From Treponema sp. (GTDB lineage: Bacteria > Spirochaetota > Spirochaetia > Treponematales > Treponemataceae), in contig NZ_JAFRNB010000104.1 in NCBI RefSeq assembly GCF_017430385.1, positions 1-32,565 of the forward strand: a stretch of 32,565 bases of DNA, read 5' to 3'. Below are positions 31,979 through 32,565 of this stretch, in pieces (the first letter of the stretch is position 1; each line of letters starts with the position of its first letter). The notes under the pieces are model-generated. The model was not told the DNA's origin, searched no databases, and was given only the letters and a program-made list of their open reading frames with translations. The position numbers and the translations under genes are program-made.

Positions 31979-32057
31979 AATTAGCAAGTAGCAATTAGCA
32001 ATGTGTAATTAAATTCAAATGCAATTTCTCATTACTCACTGCTAATTTCTAATTTAC
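31979..32057. repeat. Inverted heptamer repeat patch between rfbB and rfbD
   Basis: Left units AATTAGC, AAGTAGC, AATTAGC, AATGTGT (31979-32006); right units AATTTCT, CATTACT, CACTGCT, AATTTCT, AATTTAC (32023-32057) in largely complementary orientation. The rfbB stop codon (32054-32056) lies inside the last unit. Confidence 0.75.
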
Positions 32058-32565
32058 TTTCTGTCTCCGTAATTTGCGTTGATCCAGTTTTTGTATTCGC
32101 CGGAAAGGATGTGGTCTACCCAGTCTTTGTGCTCCAGATACCAGCTGACCGTGAGCTGTAAGCCCTGCTCGAAAGTCATCTTGCGCTCCCAGCCGAGTTC
32201 CTTTTTGATTTTTGTGCAGTCGATTGCGTAGCGGGCATCGTGGCCCGGACGGTCTTTTACATGAACGATAGTCTTTTCAACATCAGAAGCTGTTTTATTG
32301 ACTTTTGGAGCTGTGAGTTCGATTACGTTGTGCAAAAGCTTGATGTTCTGCCATTCATTCTCGCCACCGATGTTGTATTTTTCGCCAGTTTTGCCAGCGT
32401 TTACAATCTGCCAGACAGCGCGGTTGTGATCCTCAACATAAATCCAGTCACGGATGTTAGAAATCATAAGAGGAAGCAATTTTTCCGGGAACTGATAAGG
32501 TCCGTAGTTGTTCGTGCAGTTTGAGAGTGTGATTGGAAGACCATAAGTGTGATAGTAAGCCATTA
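32054..32565 (-). CDS. rfbB: dTDP-glucose 4,6-dehydratase, C-terminal part, cut by window edge
   Basis: About 170 C-terminal residues; the gene continues beyond the right edge, so the leading MAYYHTYG is internal. Family blocks: YGLPITLSNCTNNYGPYQFPEKLLPLMI, IRDWIYVEDHNRAVWQI, EKYNIGGENEWQNI, VKDRPGHDARYAID, KKELGWERKMTFEQGLQLTVSWYLEHKDW. Between LPLMI and IRDW only SN is present; normally about 15-18 residues containing a K-x-LPVYGDG loop that contacts the nucleotide-sugar lie here, so a segment seems to be missing in frame. Forms a rhamnose pair with rfbD downstream. Confidence 0.93.
   Translation of the reverse strand, partial: MAYYHTYGLPITLSNCTNNYGPYQFPEKLLPLMISNIRDWIYVEDHNRAVWQIVNAGKTGEKYNIGGENEWQNIKLLHNVIELTAPKVNKTASDVEKTIVHVKDRPGHDARYAIDCTKIKKELGWERKMTFEQGLQLTVSWYLEHKDWVDHILSGEYKNWINANYGDRK

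Overview
The window looks like chromosome from a spirochaete of the genus Treponema. The main marker is a homologue of the spirochaetal P83/100 antigen (15194-17056), with an N-terminal globular domain and a long Ala/Lys/Glu coiled coil. Supporting evidence is a group of secreted proteins of treponemal type: lipoproteins with ankyrin-like and SH3-like modules, and a membrane-anchored PilZ protein. The genus is inferred from protein recognition only; no rRNA or tRNA gene was seen.

Layout. 1-1017 (-): 5' part of metG, which carries an in-frame TAA. 1208-7046 (-): an accessory block of secreted proteins, with a tandem lipoprotein duplication (one copy intact, one a deletion pseudogene), a DxNxDG protein, an unknown protein with an early in-frame TGA, and a possible 29-codon gene at the 3' end. 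7117-12080: purC(-), pcnB(+), a four-helix-bundle gene packed between inverted heptamer repeats, mnmA(-) and an Rpn/PD-(D/E)XK gene(-). 12111-17056 (+): rlmD, a PQQ-propeller-like secreted protein, and P83/100. 17130-20548 (-): rpsF-ssb-rpsR-rplI, then dnaB. 20693-23397 (-): a PLP aminotransferase and glgA. 23497-24279 (+): an unknown secreted protein. 24230-32565 (-): one long colinear run, rfbB-rfbD-PilZ-helical repeat protein-comEC-rsmA-membrane protein-rluD-rluA-like.

The core genes mostly serve RNA modification and translation (metG, mnmA, rlmD, rsmA, two pseudouridine synthases, three ribosomal proteins), replication and single-stranded DNA handling (dnaB, ssb), glycogen synthesis and dTDP-rhamnose synthesis. 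Several canonical promoters lie so close to their start codons that leaderless or near-leaderless mRNAs are predicted (metG, pcnB, rlmD, the aminotransferase).

The most unusual material is non-coding or small. (1) Gaps inside the ribosomal-protein operon are filled with hairpins whose stems differ but whose apical word is constant (ATGGA); a related hairpin lies at 10817-10849. (2) Short tandem 7-bp or 9-bp repeat patches, mostly arranged as inverted pairs, sit in at least four places. They supply stop codons and a ribosome binding site to flanking genes, and one patch encodes the hydrophobic core of a signal peptide. (3) A 29-codon ORF carries a striking WPRHADGSCD motif. (4) Four coding lesions (two in-frame stops, one deletion/frameshift pseudogene, one apparent in-frame deletion in rfbB) are either real decay or assembly/consensus problems.
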